Positions 35,301 through 46,536 are shown, numbered from the stretch's first letter. The stretch: 64,000 nt of DNA from Cyathus striatus (GCA_025738555.1 JAOVFP010000009.1:186001-250000), one strand, 5' to 3'. A program made the numbers and translations. The notes: generated by a model from the letters alone, not told the origin.

Positions 35301-37569
35301 GAGCTTCATGCCTGCGTTGTCTTCTCTTTGCATCGCAAGCAGCATGTGTGCTGCTACACTCAGATGGATGAGCTGTTCTGACAAGCTGAGGTCAATGCAA
35401 ATGTAGGGTAGCATTAGATGTCAACAAAATGCTCCGAATGTGTTCAGTGCATTCCGAGTTTCTTGATAACCAATAGACTTCGACATGTTGGTACATGGTG
35501 GAAGGGACCAAATAGCCCGAGTGAAATCAAATGCAAGCTTTACGTCTTGCTTGTCTTCTGGTTTTAGTAATGTGTTAATCTTCTGAGAGGAGAGGCCATT
35601 TGCTTGTAAGTGAAGATGTAGAGTTGCCTGAGTGATATCGACTCCATGAATTCTGAACCCCTTGATGTGCAGGCCGAGGTTGCGGCATCTCTTTATAACA
35701 TGTTTGAAATCCTTATCAGCAGTAATGTCATCATCACTGACTTCAAGGTTCATGTACTGAAGATCTGCTAGCAATGAATGAATAGGTGAGCTGATAGGTA
35801 ATAGGTGTTTGAATGTTTCCAAGATCAATGCCTGCCCTCGTCGTGACTCTCCATCTGAAGCAATGCAGACAGTTCTAAATGTTGTTTTACAGCTGCCTTC
35901 CACCGCAACTCTTATCAACTTGGAATGTTCTTCACCTGTTTCTTTCTTGCAGGAACCTGAAATAAGAATTGGTCGAGCACTGTAAATTCGAGTATCAGCA
36001 CTTAATAGACCCAAGGCGGCAACTGTAGCCTTCATTCAGAGAGTTTTGTAAGCCAGAGTCCAAATCGGCAGTCAAACAGTTTTTCTCACCTCAACTGCCA
36101 GGTGAACATTCTTCTTGAGAACATCTCTGAGTAGCCCTTGAGCCTCCAACTCTGAAGTATACTCTAATGATGCAACTCCACCATGTTCACGGCATATTCC
36201 CAGGATCATATTCATCTTGTCATTCCACCGTGGTCGCTCTTCTACCTTCAATTCATCAATCATTAGAATTTGGTGAACAACAGTATGTCGTTTGATCTCT
36301 TCCAGCACCACATCAAAAGCAGCTGACACATTTTGTTCAATTTCAGCAACCTTTGGAAACATTGGCGAGGCCAACAACACTGGGATCAATGTAAATCGGC
36401 GAAGAGTACTGACAGAAGGAAGTCCTAATGTGTGCTGTGTGATACCTGCAACATGAGTACCTCCAAGTCAAAGAAGAAGTAATCCAATAAGTAAGTCTCT
36501 ATCATCATAATTTGATGTCTTGTATATGCTTTGTAATGCCTCAACATGCATCTTTATCAGGCCATGAATCCCCTTTTTTGCCTTTATTCCAGCTGCAAAT
36601 AACCACTCAACCCAACAAACTTTACCACTGGCAACAGCCATAATCCATTCCTTGTGTACATCTAATGCTGTTGCTCTTGAAGTGAGTGAGCGAGCATCAT
36701 TCAGAAGCTTCAGCCGCAAAGCATCATTTTGAGAATTCTTATCTCTGATGATAGTAAGGAGGGATGCGAATCCATGAAACACAAGGGGTGTATTTTTATG
36801 TACACCATTCAACATCCGATCCTTAATGCCTTGAAGCAATGAAGTGTGTGACAGAGCATGACATTCTCTACACAGCCCATCAACAAAAGGTCGTCCAGTA
36901 CATTTCTTTGCATATACAGTCATGACACCTCCTCTGATAGCGATATTCCAAGGATCACGGTATTCATCATGAATTCCAACTGGGTAGGTGCTATATGCAC
37001 TAATACCATCTGGAGTGCTCATATCAATCCCAACACAGATATCCAGTTCCTCAGTGAGATCAACTATTTCCTGAGACACGCTCTGGCTTTGGCAACGATA
37101 TACAGAGAGCTGGTTTTTTGCAGGAGGGGAGGACACCACTGGATGTGCATTGATTGACTCTATACATATTCTGTATATCAAGGTAAGTGCTCTTAACATG
37201 GAGCTGAACTGCATCCACTTACACATCATTAATCACATCAATTACCTGCTGAACCCTCAGTTCAATAAGTGCCCCATCAATCCCATGCTCGCGAACTAGA
37301 TATACAAGCAGATTATACAATGCTAGCAACCCCTGCTCGCCTTGTCCACTTTGAATGATATCACGAAGCTTAACTGGGTCTTGTGGAAGCATGTCAATTA
37401 GGACTGGGTCAAATACTTCCCAAGCAGGTTCACCATTTACAATCCAGCCAGAATAGCTATCTGATGATGCAAACTTGGCAAGGGGATGTGAATCATCAGC
37501 TATACCAATGCTATCTGGAAGTTCGTGTATTTTCACGAGGAAATTGTCTAATATCTTCATTGCTATGGG

Positions 37570-37948
37570 TGTTAGGATTTCACCCCTTTATCTTATCCGC
37601 TTATCTTATCTTATCATCACGTGATTAGTCATGTGACATACAATGCGGATACCTTGTATATCAACATGCGACATTCATCAAGACTACGGGCACAGTGCAC
37701 AGTTCGACCAGGCCTTTAACACGTAGAATACATGAGTTTGCACAGTAGAAGCACAGTTCCATGCGTTGTAGTGTAGGCAATAGTTACATGCATTTACCTT
37801 GAGGACTTTACTATTAATACGGTCATTTTAATTACTATTTCTCTATTCTTGTGCTAGTTTATTCCAGACTTGCAATAAGATTCACTTCGCTTCCTTCTTT
37901 TCAAGTGTTTGAGTTCGACTTCGAGTTTTTGCTCGTCTGTCGCTAACA
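37570..37948 (+). repeat. 5' LTR of chromovirus 1
   Basis: 379 bp, TGTTAGGA to CGCTAACA. It should hold promoter and polyadenylation signals, but none can be named with certainty. It matches 44145-44523 without any difference that I could see. Confidence 0.9.
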
Positions 37949-38429
37949 AAAGCACAAGAATCTACCTCGTTTCTCGACCTCGAACTCTCTTCCGCCGACC
38001 CCCGGCACACTTTTCTCCTTACCACGTTCCCCGTTCTTTGGACCTTCGGATCCTTAGACGTACACCCCATTCGATAGACTTGTTCGTTGTGCTTGGACGC
38101 ACGAGAGGATAGAGTAACGTTGAGCCCGACTCTTCCGAATTACCGAACATCTTAGGCCCTCTGCCTTGAGTTTGGCACGGCGCCAGTGACTGGGGAGGCT
38201 ACCACGTGTTGCCCCAGCTGGTTCTATCAGCAAATCGGTGTGCGTAAGACTTAGGACGTCTCGCCAGTCTCCGAGCCCCTTCAAGAGCATCTGTTACCTA
38301 GTCTTTCATTCTGGCACCTATCACCCGTTCCAAAACCCTCCGTACTCTTCGTAACCGATCCTATCACATCCCCTCATCTTCCACACCAATCTACACCCTC
38401 GATCTCGCCCTACCCCTTACACTCGAAAT

Positions 38430-38732
38430 TTGAGAGCCGTGTCGGTGGACTCCGACGACTCAGACTTTGATCCCAATACATACCTTTCACTCCATCAAAT
38501 TCCCGATTACATTTCACCTCTACCCCGCCCCATTATCCCTATTCCCCGTATCCTCACCATCATCACCGAACTTGGACACGACGACAGTCTAAGATTCAGT
38601 ACTCCCACCCAATACATATCCCCATTATCACAGGATTTCTATTCTCCATTAGGATACGAAACCCTTCTTAACACCGTTCACAACGACGGTAGAGAACTTC
38701 CTACACCTACTTACCCCGATTCCGAACTATAA
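38430..38732 (+). CDS. ORF before gag in chromovirus 1 (100 residues)
   Basis: An open frame that ends one base before the gag start region (TAA at 38730-38732, gag ATG at 38735). It starts MRAVSVDSDDSDFDPNTYLS and is acidic at the front and rich in Pro, Ile and Tyr later (PLPRPIIPIPRILTIITELG). No domain is recognised. The close spacing suggests translation together with gag, or a leader product. It may also be the remains of the true gag N-terminus in a neighbouring frame (38735 is in the next frame). Confidence 0.45.
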   Translation: MRAVSVDSDDSDFDPNTYLSLHQIPDYISPLPRPIIPIPRILTIITELGHDDSLRFSTPTQYISPLSQDFYSPLGYETLLNTVHNDGRELPTPTYPDSEL

Positions 38733-38734
38733 AT

Positions 38735-40093
38735 ATGGATACACCAGGAAATCCATGGAACCAAGTACCGATACCTGGAACCGCTTATATTAATAACCCC
38801 GGAACACATCATACCACTCCGACAATTCACACGGAGGCTCCTACTCCACAAGGATCTCCTTCACCCCTCATGCTACCGGTAAATTTCGGACAACCCCCTC
38901 CTAACACCCCCAACCAACCACCACCACCTCCACCTAACCCTCCAACTTCATCTGAACGAGGAGGTTGGGTACACATGATTGTAGACGCTATCAAATTTGT
39001 TGGAAGAGGCATATACGGATTACATAACCCAGTAATCGAAACAGCCCAAGCCACTTCAATGATGGCACACAGACAACGTGACGCAGTCACAGATAAGGCC
39101 CTCAAAATTGAGAAGCCTGAGAAATATACGGGAGATCGTAAACATGCGAGAGCTTGGATGAGATCGCTGGAGTCTTACTTCACCGGATCTCGTGTTAATC
39201 CCCTCGAGCATGAAATGAAGATAAGGTTTATGTTGAGCCTTATAGACGGATCAAAAAATCAAACAGCAGCGAGCTGGGTTGATCGAATCATGGTGATTAT
39301 GGAACAGACCCCGGGAACCAAATACGAACAAATCAAGGAGGACTTTTTACATTTTTTCGGTGTATATTCAGAAATTCAGGACGCTCAGGACGAACTCGAC
39401 AATTTATATATGGGACGCTGGACAGTTGAAGAGTTTACTGTTAGGTTTTCAACTATCGCCGGACGAACTGGATATAACGACGCCGCGGTCATTAGAAAAT
39501 ACAAAGACAAACTTGACCCTCGATTACTTGAAATGATTGTTATGCGAGGAACTCCGGACACCCTTCAAAAATGGTACGACACAGCTCAGGAAATCGATCG
39601 AGAACGTCGAAATATTTTTAGAAATAAAAACCCACGACAAGGACAACAATTCAATCCCGGACAGAATCAGAACTTTGGACAACGACAAGGCGTGCAGAAT
39701 ACCCAACAGGGTGGACCACGACCAAATCAATTCCAATCTCAGAATCAAGGACCCCGCTTTCCTCAGAACCCTGCACCTCCCCCAAACCGAGCCAACCTCA
39801 CGGTATCGCAAGGAGGAGATCGTATGGACGTCGACACCATGAATGCCCTGAAACGAGAAGGACGTTGTTTCTATTGTAAGGAAAAAGGACACATGGCCAA
39901 CGCATGCCCTAAAAAGCAAAACCGAGGCCCTTATGTACAACGTAACGTAAATATGGACACTCAGTATGTAAATAATCCTATACCAGTAGCATCCACTAGT
40001 GGAATTGTAGAACTACCGGACATTACTAGATTATCGGAGGAACAACGAGCTCTCCTCATTGCTCAACTGGGTTTTCCCCAGGGCCAGCAGTGA
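38735..40093 (+). CDS. gag of chromovirus 1 (capsid and nucleocapsid)
   Basis: 452 residues starting MDTPGNPWNQVPIPGT. A Pro-rich front (PPPPPPNPPTSSE) precedes a capsid-like region (residues about 130-290, KPEKYTGDRKHARAW, FFGVYSEIQDAQDELDNLYM). A basic, Gln/Asn-rich stretch follows. The CCHC zinc knuckle is CFYCKEKGHMANAC near residue 380. The frame is intact. It ends TGA at 40091-40093, overlapping the pol frame by 4 nt, and pol is in the -1 frame, so ribosomal frameshifting or reinitiation is expected. Confidence 0.85.
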   Translation: MDTPGNPWNQVPIPGTAYINNPGTHHTTPTIHTEAPTPQGSPSPLMLPVNFGQPPPNTPNQPPPPPPNPPTSSERGGWVHMIVDAIKFVGRGIYGLHNPVIETAQATSMMAHRQRDAVTDKALKIEKPEKYTGDRKHARAWMRSLESYFTGSRVNPLEHEMKIRFMLSLIDGSKNQTAASWVDRIMVIMEQTPGTKYEQIKEDFLHFFGVYSEIQDAQDELDNLYMGRWTVEEFTVRFSTIAGRTGYNDAAVIRKYKDKLDPRLLEMIVMRGTPDTLQKWYDTAQEIDRERRNIFRNKNPRQGQQFNPGQNQNFGQRQGVQNTQQGGPRPNQFQSQNQGPRFPQNPAPPPNRANLTVSQGGDRMDVDTMNALKREGRCFYCKEKGHMANACPKKQNRGPYVQRNVNMDTQYVNNPIPVASTSGIVELPDITRLSEEQRALLIAQLGFPQGQQ

Positions 40094-43000
40094 GCGCAAA
40101 CTCGCCGGCCTCTATTTATATAGCTTCTTCTGTAACTGTACCTACAATTGATCTGGAATCAAAGTTCGTATCGTACAAGAAAAAGATATCACAGCGCACC
40201 TTCCCTGATCAGGAAGTAAAACCTGGAAACGTGTATTGGGTCGCACGGAGATTAAAAGACCAAACATCGGAACTAGCCTTAGCCTCACTTGCAATCTGGA
40301 CACACTCGAAACGGAAACTAGAAGTAACTTCTAAAACGATTAATGAACTAAATGATCTTTCAGATCAGGATGTAATTCAAGCATTAAACGAATTAAAAGG
40401 ACCCAAAAAGTTCATTCGAGGATCTAAGGGAAATCAAATGGATCTCGACCTAATGATTACCACTTTGGATACTCAACGAACCTATGGACTTAAAGCATTA
40501 CTTGATAGTGGAAGTACCGGAACATGCATTGATCGAAAATTCGTAGAGAGTAACAACATTACAACGAAGAAACTCCCACGTCCTACCCCTGTCTATAATG
40601 CAGATGGAACTTTAAATAGTGATGGAGCTATTACCGATTATGTTGAACTCCGAGTCAGACTTGGAAGACATGTGGAAATAATTCAATTCGCAGTTTCTAA
40701 TCTTGGAAAAGCATCTATGTTTATTGGACATGATTGGTTGAAAATTCACAATCCAGAAATAGATTGGAAAGAAAGCACGATCAAATTCACACGTTGTCCA
40801 ATAGAATGTACTCCATTGATTAACACCATGAACCCAGAAGAAGACGAATCAGATCTAGATGAACCAATTAATCTAGAATCAGATGATCGAATCATTGCGG
40901 TAAATCTATTCGAACAAATTGAAATACGAGCATTCCAAACAACCGCTTCTAAAATTGCTGAAGCTCAAAATCAGCAAAAACCTAAGAAGCATTGGAAGGA
41001 AACCGTTCCAATGTATTATCATGAATTCGAAAAAGTATTCGCCAAGGAATCTTTTGATAAACTTCCACCTCGCAGACCTTGGGATCACGCCATTGAATTG
41101 TTACCAGGAGCCACTTCATTTGACTGTAAAATTTATCCATTAAATCTCGATGAACAGAAGCAACTTGATGAATTCCTCGATGAAAATCTTAATTCAGGAC
41201 GCATTAGACCTTCGAAATCACCATGGGCATCTCCATTCTTTTTATTAAAAAGAAAGACGGCTCGCTTAGACCAATTCAAGATTATCGAAAACTGAATGAA
41301 ATGACGGTTAAAAATAGATACCCTTTACCGTTAATTCAGGAACTAGTAGATAAACTAAAGAAAGCACGCTATTTTACTAAATTAGATATTCGATGGGGAT
41401 ACAATAATGTCCGAATCAAGGAAGGAGATGAACAATATGCTGCGTTTAGAACTAATCGAGGATTATTCGAACCCTTGGTAATGTTCTTCGGTCTTACCAA
41501 TTCCCGGCAACCTTTCAAACCATGATGAACGATATATTCAGAATGGAAATCAATGAAGGAACAGTGATTGTATACATGGATGATATTTTGATATTTACGG
41601 AAACTTTGGAAGAACATCGAAAGATGGTAAAACGTGTTCTTAGAAAATTAGAAGAACACGAATTATATCTTAAACCGGAAAAATGTTTCTTTGAAAAAGC
41701 TGAAGTAGAATATCTCGCCTTATAATCTCTAAGAATTCTGTACGTATGGATTCAGAAAAGGTTAAAGCAATAGTCGATTGGCCAGTTCCGAACAACAAAA
41801 GAGAACTCCAACAATTCTTAGGTTTCATTAATTTCTACCGACGATTTATTGAAGGATTCGCCAAGATTGCTAAACCACTTCATGAACTTACAGGCAAGAA
41901 TGAATGGAAATGGGAATTATCACAAGCACTCGCTTTCTCTCAATTAAAAGACCAAATCATTTCAGCACCAATACTAGCTATGCCAAATGATGATGGAAAA
42001 TACCGAGTAGAAGCTGATTCATCTGATTTTGCAAACGGAGCCATTCTATCTCAGGAACAACCAGATGGAAAATGGAAACCAATCGCCTTTTTATCCCATG
42101 CATTGAGTCCAACGGAACGGAATTATGAGATCTACGACAAAGAAATGTTAGCGATCATGAGAGCATTAGACACTTGGCGACAATATCTTTTAGGAGCCAA
42201 GCAAATCTTTGAAATCTGGACCGATCATAAGAATCTTCAGTATTTTAGGAAACCTCAAAAATTAAATAGACGCCAGGCACGATGGAATACAGAACTACAA
42301 GAATTTCATTACACATTACATCATAAACCAGGCAATCAAATGACTAAGGCGGACCTATTATCACGAAGAGCAGGACATAACCAAGGAGATCAAGATAATG
42401 AAGACCTAGTATTACTCAAACCGGAACATTTTAGACAAACCTACGAAGTCCATGGAGAAGACGAAGAAATCATGGAACAAATTCGTAAATCTAGAAAGAA
42501 CCGAGATAAAGAAGTAATCAAAATGCTTAATCTTGAATCTAAAGATTGGATCGAATCCCAAGAAGGTATTATTACATGGAAAAATCGTGTCTATGTTCCA
42601 AAAAATGCCAAACTAAGAGAACGTATAATTAGACTTTGTCATGACTCCGAAATTTCAGGACATCGTGGAGAATACAAAACTATGGAATTAATCACGAGAG
42701 ACTATTGGTGGCCCAGATTAATGGCGGATATTAAAAAATACGTATCTGGATGTGAAGCATGTCAGAGAACGAATATTCACAGATCTGCTCCAGTCGGAAA
42801 ACTCATCCCGAATAGTATACCTGAACACCCATGGCATACGATATCTATAGACTTTGTTGGACCTCTTCCATTATCAGAAGGTTTTGACTTCTTAATGGTA
42901 GTCGTAGACCGATTCACAAAAATGGCCGCCTTTGTACCCTGTAATAAAGAAATTAACAGTGCAGGAGTAGCAGAGAAATATCTTGAAAAAGTATTTACAC

Positions 43001-43901
43001 ACTACGGCGTTCCAAAACGAGTAATCAGCGATCGAGGATCACAATTCGCTTCATTCTTCACCAAAGAATTAACAAGACAACTTGGTGTTCGAATGAATCT
43101 ATCAACGGCTTACCGACCACAAACCAATGGACAAACAGAAAGGGTGAACCAAGAGATAGAACAATATATGCGAATTTACGTAAATTATGATCAAGACGAT
43201 TGGGCTCGAAAAATAAATATTTGTGAATTTAATTATAATAATACCGTTCATAGAACAACCGGATATACCCCATTTTATTTAATGTACGGATACCATCCTT
43301 ATACTGGAATAAGACCATCTGGGAAGACAAGAGCTATAGGTGTTGAAGAGTTTGTTAAAACAATGGAAAAGGCAAGAGAAAATGCGAAAGCAGCCTTATC
43401 ACTAGCAAACGAAACAATGGGACGTTACTATAATAAACACCGAAAAGAAGCACCCGAATACCAGATTGGAGATAAGGTTTATCTCGAAGGAATTAATATT
43501 AAATCCGATCGACCAGTTTCAAAATTGGATGACAAACGTTATGGACCTTTTAAAATTATTGAAAAAATTGCACCATCGGTTTACAAACTCGAATTACCTA
43601 AATCGTGGAATAGAAAAAATCCAACTTTTAACGTAGAATTATTATCTAAATTTACCCCAGCCCAATATTCATCTCAAAAAAACCTAAACCGCCACCAGCT
43701 ATTTTAATAGACGAACAAGAACAATATGAAGTTGAATCTATACTAGCATGGAAAAAGAACCGGAAACGAATATTATATAAAATTAAATGGAAAGGTTATT
43801 CGATGGAAGATTGCACTTGGGAACCGATCGACGCACTAACGGGAGCCAAGAGCTTACTTAATAAATTTCATCGGGAACATCCGGAAGCCCTAAATGTATA
43901 A
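40090..43901 (+). pseudogene. pol of chromovirus 1 (frameshifted)
   Basis: Protease: ALLDSGSTGTCIDRKF near 40500 and MFIGHDWL. Reverse transcriptase: an N-terminal part to 41295, then [19 protein letters not shown] (41223-41525 frame), then YMDDILIF (41522-41725 frame). RNase H and integrase are open from 41746 to 43707: VEADSSDFANGAI, the HHCC zinc finger (H..H, CEACQ), the DDE core with SIDFVG, VISDRGSQF and ERVNQEIEQY. A chromodomain (YEVESILAWKKNRKR, GYSMEDCTWEPIDAL) lies in yet another frame, to TAA at 43899-43901. Frame changes fall near 41230-41290, 41520, 41725-41745 and 43680-43710. The copy cannot make a full Pol as it stands. Confidence 0.85.
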
Positions 43902-44118
43902 ATACACGACATTCTTTTACAAGAAATTATTATTCCCAACTATGGATTCTTCCCAAACGCTCATTATTGTTTCTGTCCTCTTCATTCTTTTTGCATTCTT
44001 ATTCGCTTTCGCCATTTCACCATGGCTTGTCCGACTCCTTTATCGAATTCAAGACCGACGACGAGAGAATCAACGACTACGTGATCTCGAACAGACAATC
44101 GGAATCGAAATGTCGTGA
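43894..44118 (+). CDS. small membrane-protein ORF after pol in chromovirus 1
   Basis: 74 codons from ATG 43894, overlapping the pol stop by 8 nt, or 58 codons from the ATG at 43942 (MDSSQTLIIVSVLFILFAFL). There is one strong hydrophobic helix (LIIVSVLFILFAFLFAFAIS). A basic, polar tail follows (YRIQDRRRENQRLRDLEQT), probably a short coiled coil. It ends with TGA only 26 nt before the 3' LTR. It takes the position of env in other LTR elements, but it is far too short for an envelope protein and has no such features. Function unknown. Confidence 0.5.
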   Translation: MYKYTTFFYKKLLFPTMDSSQTLIIVSVLFILFAFLFAFAISPWLVRLLYRIQDRRRENQRLRDLEQTIGIEMS

Positions 44119-44130
44119 GGACACGACTCT

Positions 44131-44144
44131 TAAAGGGGGGGTAA
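44131..44144 (+). promoter_or_regulatory. polypurine tract of chromovirus 1
   Basis: AAAGGGGGGGTAA lies directly before the 3' LTR start TGTTAGG, the place where plus-strand DNA synthesis is primed in LTR retrotransposons. Confidence 0.7.
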
Positions 44145-44523
44145 TGTTAGGATTTCACCCCTTTATCTTATCCGCTTATCTTATCTTATCATCACGTGAT
44201 TAGTCATGTGACATACAATGCGGATACCTTGTATATCAACATGCGACATTCATCAAGACTACGGGCACAGTGCACAGTTCGACCAGGCCTTTAACACGTA
44301 GAATACATGAGTTTGCACAGTAGAAGCACAGTTCCATGCGTTGTAGTGTAGGCAATAGTTACATGCATTTACCTTGAGGACTTTACTATTAATACGGTCA
44401 TTTTAATTACTATTTCTCTATTCTTGTGCTAGTTTATTCCAGACTTGCAATAAGATTCACTTCGCTTCCTTCTTTTCAAGTGTTTGAGTTCGACTTCGAG
44501 TTTTTGCTCGTCTGTCGCTAACA
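44145..44523 (+). repeat. 3' LTR of chromovirus 1
   Basis: 379 bp, matching the 5' LTR at 37570-37948 with no difference seen, followed by the target duplication ATGGG. Confidence 0.9.
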
Positions 44524-45363
44524 ATGGGGCATTCAGAGGAATTGGGTGTTTGTCTATTAGCAGAGGGTGGAGCAGTGAAATGGACAGGCTTCGCCTGAGA
44601 TGCCTGAAAGCGAGGAGGAGCAGTGACAGTTGGGGGAATATCAGGTGGCTTCTGTTTCATAAAGAACTGCGTTAACAGAGTGTTAGCCTTCTTTCCCCCC
44701 TTGTCCTTCGCTCTTTTCTTTGCTTGATCTTTTTGACATTCATTTCCCCCAACATGTGAATGGTAGTTCTTCATACCACCCTTTCCAAGCCTTATCTCCC
44801 CATCACATCAAGGACAGATAACCTTCTGTTTACCATATTCACCAAATGGAGTAGGATCTTCCTGAGACTGCCGGTGTGATGAGATAAGAAGTTCAAACAG
44901 AGGCTTTCACATACATTCATCATTGCTGCTTCAATGCTTGTAGAGAATGGTTGTGTTGATGATGAATAGGAATAGGGGGTTGAAGTATGCAGCCATTACA
45001 ATTCTCCCCATTGACCAACAAGGTGAGCAGCCTAGAGCAGCCTAGAATGGACATGTTGCTCCATATTGTTGAATTTGACACCCCAAAAGCTTGGCATTGC
45101 AACTAGATTGTGAATTCGTAAGTACCACCCCAACTCCCAGCTGAAAATATCCTGCTTTAGCCGATATTTATTCCCAAAAAAATTGACCTCTGAAAATTTT
45201 CTAAGAGTGAACAAGGTACCCTATCTATCTAGACCCCTGGTAGCCAATTCAACACGTGACACCCCCTTGGTACCTGGTACCCTATATGCTGAGTAATGCT
45301 AATTTGCATGCGAAATAGCACCAAATTTGCTATTTCACATTGCTAATTAGCATTTTTTTGTCT

Positions 45364-45379
45364 GGGGGGCGCGCCCCCC
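45364..45379. repeat. GC palindrome in the right arm of the large DNA transposon
   Basis: GGGGGGCGCGCCCCCC is a perfect 16-bp palindrome in an otherwise AT-rich arm, lying between GCTAATTAGC copies about 110 bp from the right end. It could form a hairpin. Its role is unknown. Confidence 0.6.
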
Positions 45380-45889
45380 GGATGCCTGCTAATTAGCGCT
45401 ATTTCACAGTGTGAAATAGACCCCTTCTAGGCAGTGACCTATATCACATATGTAAACCAGCTGTGGGACCTAATTCGGGCTGCACTACCTGTCACCGAGT
45501 CCGAGTCCGACGAATCAAGTATGGTCATATTTGTTAATGTTTATTTCCAAAGACTATGAGTGCTGGAGTCAATGAAAGCAATGCTACTAACTAAAGTTAG
45601 TGGGAATACACCATAAATTATAAATCAGTAAGGCCAACTAGCAGCAAGGCCTGCTACCTGAAATTCTTTCTAATAGTTAAACATATATTGCATCCAGTTT
45701 GAACTAATTTTCATAAAAATGACATGTAAAGTCATTGTTAGTTGATTGATTGTTTTAGTAACTCCAGTTCCAGTAATCCCTAGAATAATACCTGCAGTAC
45801 TCAATAACTTTACTATTGTCACGGCCCTAACACAGCCCAAGCCCAACAAAATTTGTTGTCAAAAGGTGGTCATGGATATGGTGTGAAAT

Positions 45890-46484
45890 TGTCATATCCG
45901 TGACAATCCCTGTACCATTGGAGTCAACTCCGGGTTTACTCCGCTTTTAGTACGTTTCCTCCGGACTATGTATACTTGTTATATATCGAACTCTTCCTTA
46001 CTAATGTTTACTTGTTCCTTCCCTTTAATATTACTACCTCGTTCTCCAGCTGTGGCCATTTCTCCTATGACTATAATCTAGAGGCGTACTACTAGTTTAC
46101 CATGTTCTACATTTCATGAAGTTTACTTAACCCTAGGATGCCACATACCCATGAGCATTACTCCGTATGCATTCGGACAAAGTAGTTTACTATATAAACT
46201 ACTCCTGTAATATAGATAGACTTCAGTTTCAAATCAACTACATTTACACCCTTCTCCCACTTGGGCCTTGAGCCAACTCTGCTATTTTGCCACTTACTCC
46301 GCTTTGTTCTAAATACGGAACTGGAAGTCCAAGGGGCGCAACACACAAGTTGAAGCCAACATTCCACTACTCCTGTACTTGTTCATCATCTCCACACACC
46401 CTACTAACATTGTACAAGTTACTCCGCTATTAGACTATCTACTCCGAGGTTCTTGTCCCTAGTGGAATAGAACGGGACGTGACA
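45890..46484 (+). repeat. 5' LTR of chromovirus 2
   Basis: 595 bp, TGTCATATCC to GGGACGTGACA. It carries several ACTCCG words and a TATATAAACTACTCC stretch near 46192 that could be a TATA box. Confidence 0.88.
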
Positions 46485-46536
46485 GTATTTGAAACTCACT
46501 CCCTTGGATCTTCTCCACATTTTTGTCTTTTCTCCG

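Larger units (their letters stand above)
37570..44523 (+). mobile_element. Ty3/gypsy chromovirus 1, complete with two LTRs
   Basis: Two 379-bp LTRs (37570-37948 and 44145-44523) look identical base for base. Both start TGTTAGGA and end CGCTAACA. Target duplication ATGGG at 37565-37569 and 44524-44528. Inside, in order: a 5' ORF, gag with a zinc knuckle, pol with protease, reverse transcriptase, RNase H, integrase and chromodomain, then a small membrane-protein ORF and a purine tract. Gene order with integrase after RNase H places it in Ty3/gypsy. It lies in the plus direction inside the minus-strand transposase gene. Pol is broken by several frame changes, which does not fit well with identical LTRs. 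Confidence 0.9.
32386..44905 (-). pseudogene. transposase-like gene of the large DNA transposon, split by a retrotransposon
   Basis: Exons on the minus strand start near 44905, are cut at 44529/37564 by the nested chromovirus, and end at TGA 32386-32388. The N-terminus has a zinc-finger-like block (VICP..CDGEIRLGKGG, then HSHVGGNEC). The central part has MIDELKVEERPRW, VCIASDGESRRG, DKDFKHVIKRCRNLG and GTDRLEELFGILRTMVG. The spacing of Asp, Asp and Glu recalls RNase-H-fold transposases of P type. After an acidic region come Cys/His-rich blocks (QPCGLCLRAAPLCQFH; PCRFC, HTHVQTAH). The end is a PHD-like finger (SECICG, C..C, WYHLSCV, NWTCTACK) and a basic tail GGSKRRRGGI. Six in-frame stops, all TGA, lie at 44808, 36468, 35421, 34953, 33869 and 32566. 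Reading continues in the same frame after each. Confidence 0.75.
29984..45487. mobile_element. large DNA transposon with zinc-finger/PHD transposase-like gene (15.5 kb with nested insertions)
   Basis: Perfect 20-bp terminal inverted repeats (TAGTGCAGCCCGAATTAGGT at 29984, complement ending at 45487) are flanked by a perfect 8-bp direct repeat CCTGTCAC (29976-29983 and 45488-45495). Subterminal GCTAATTAGC and GCGAAATAG repeats occur at both ends. Without the nested retrotransposon and its 5-bp duplication the element would be about 8.5 kb. It carries one long minus-strand gene. An 8-bp duplication is known for P, hAT and KDZ superfamilies. The protein landmarks (see the gene entry) look closest to a P-like layout, but that is inference. 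CpG is visibly scarce in this element compared with the retrotransposon inside it. Confidence 0.8.

Noticed and set aside
37695..37705. CAGTTCGACC in the LTR matching the Mutator-like target duplication
   Set aside because: A 10-base match by chance; it is internal to both LTR copies and unrelated to 19041.
43894..44118. Envelope gene in chromovirus 1
   Set aside because: Only 58-74 residues with a single helix; no signal peptide, cleavage site or glycosylated outer domain.
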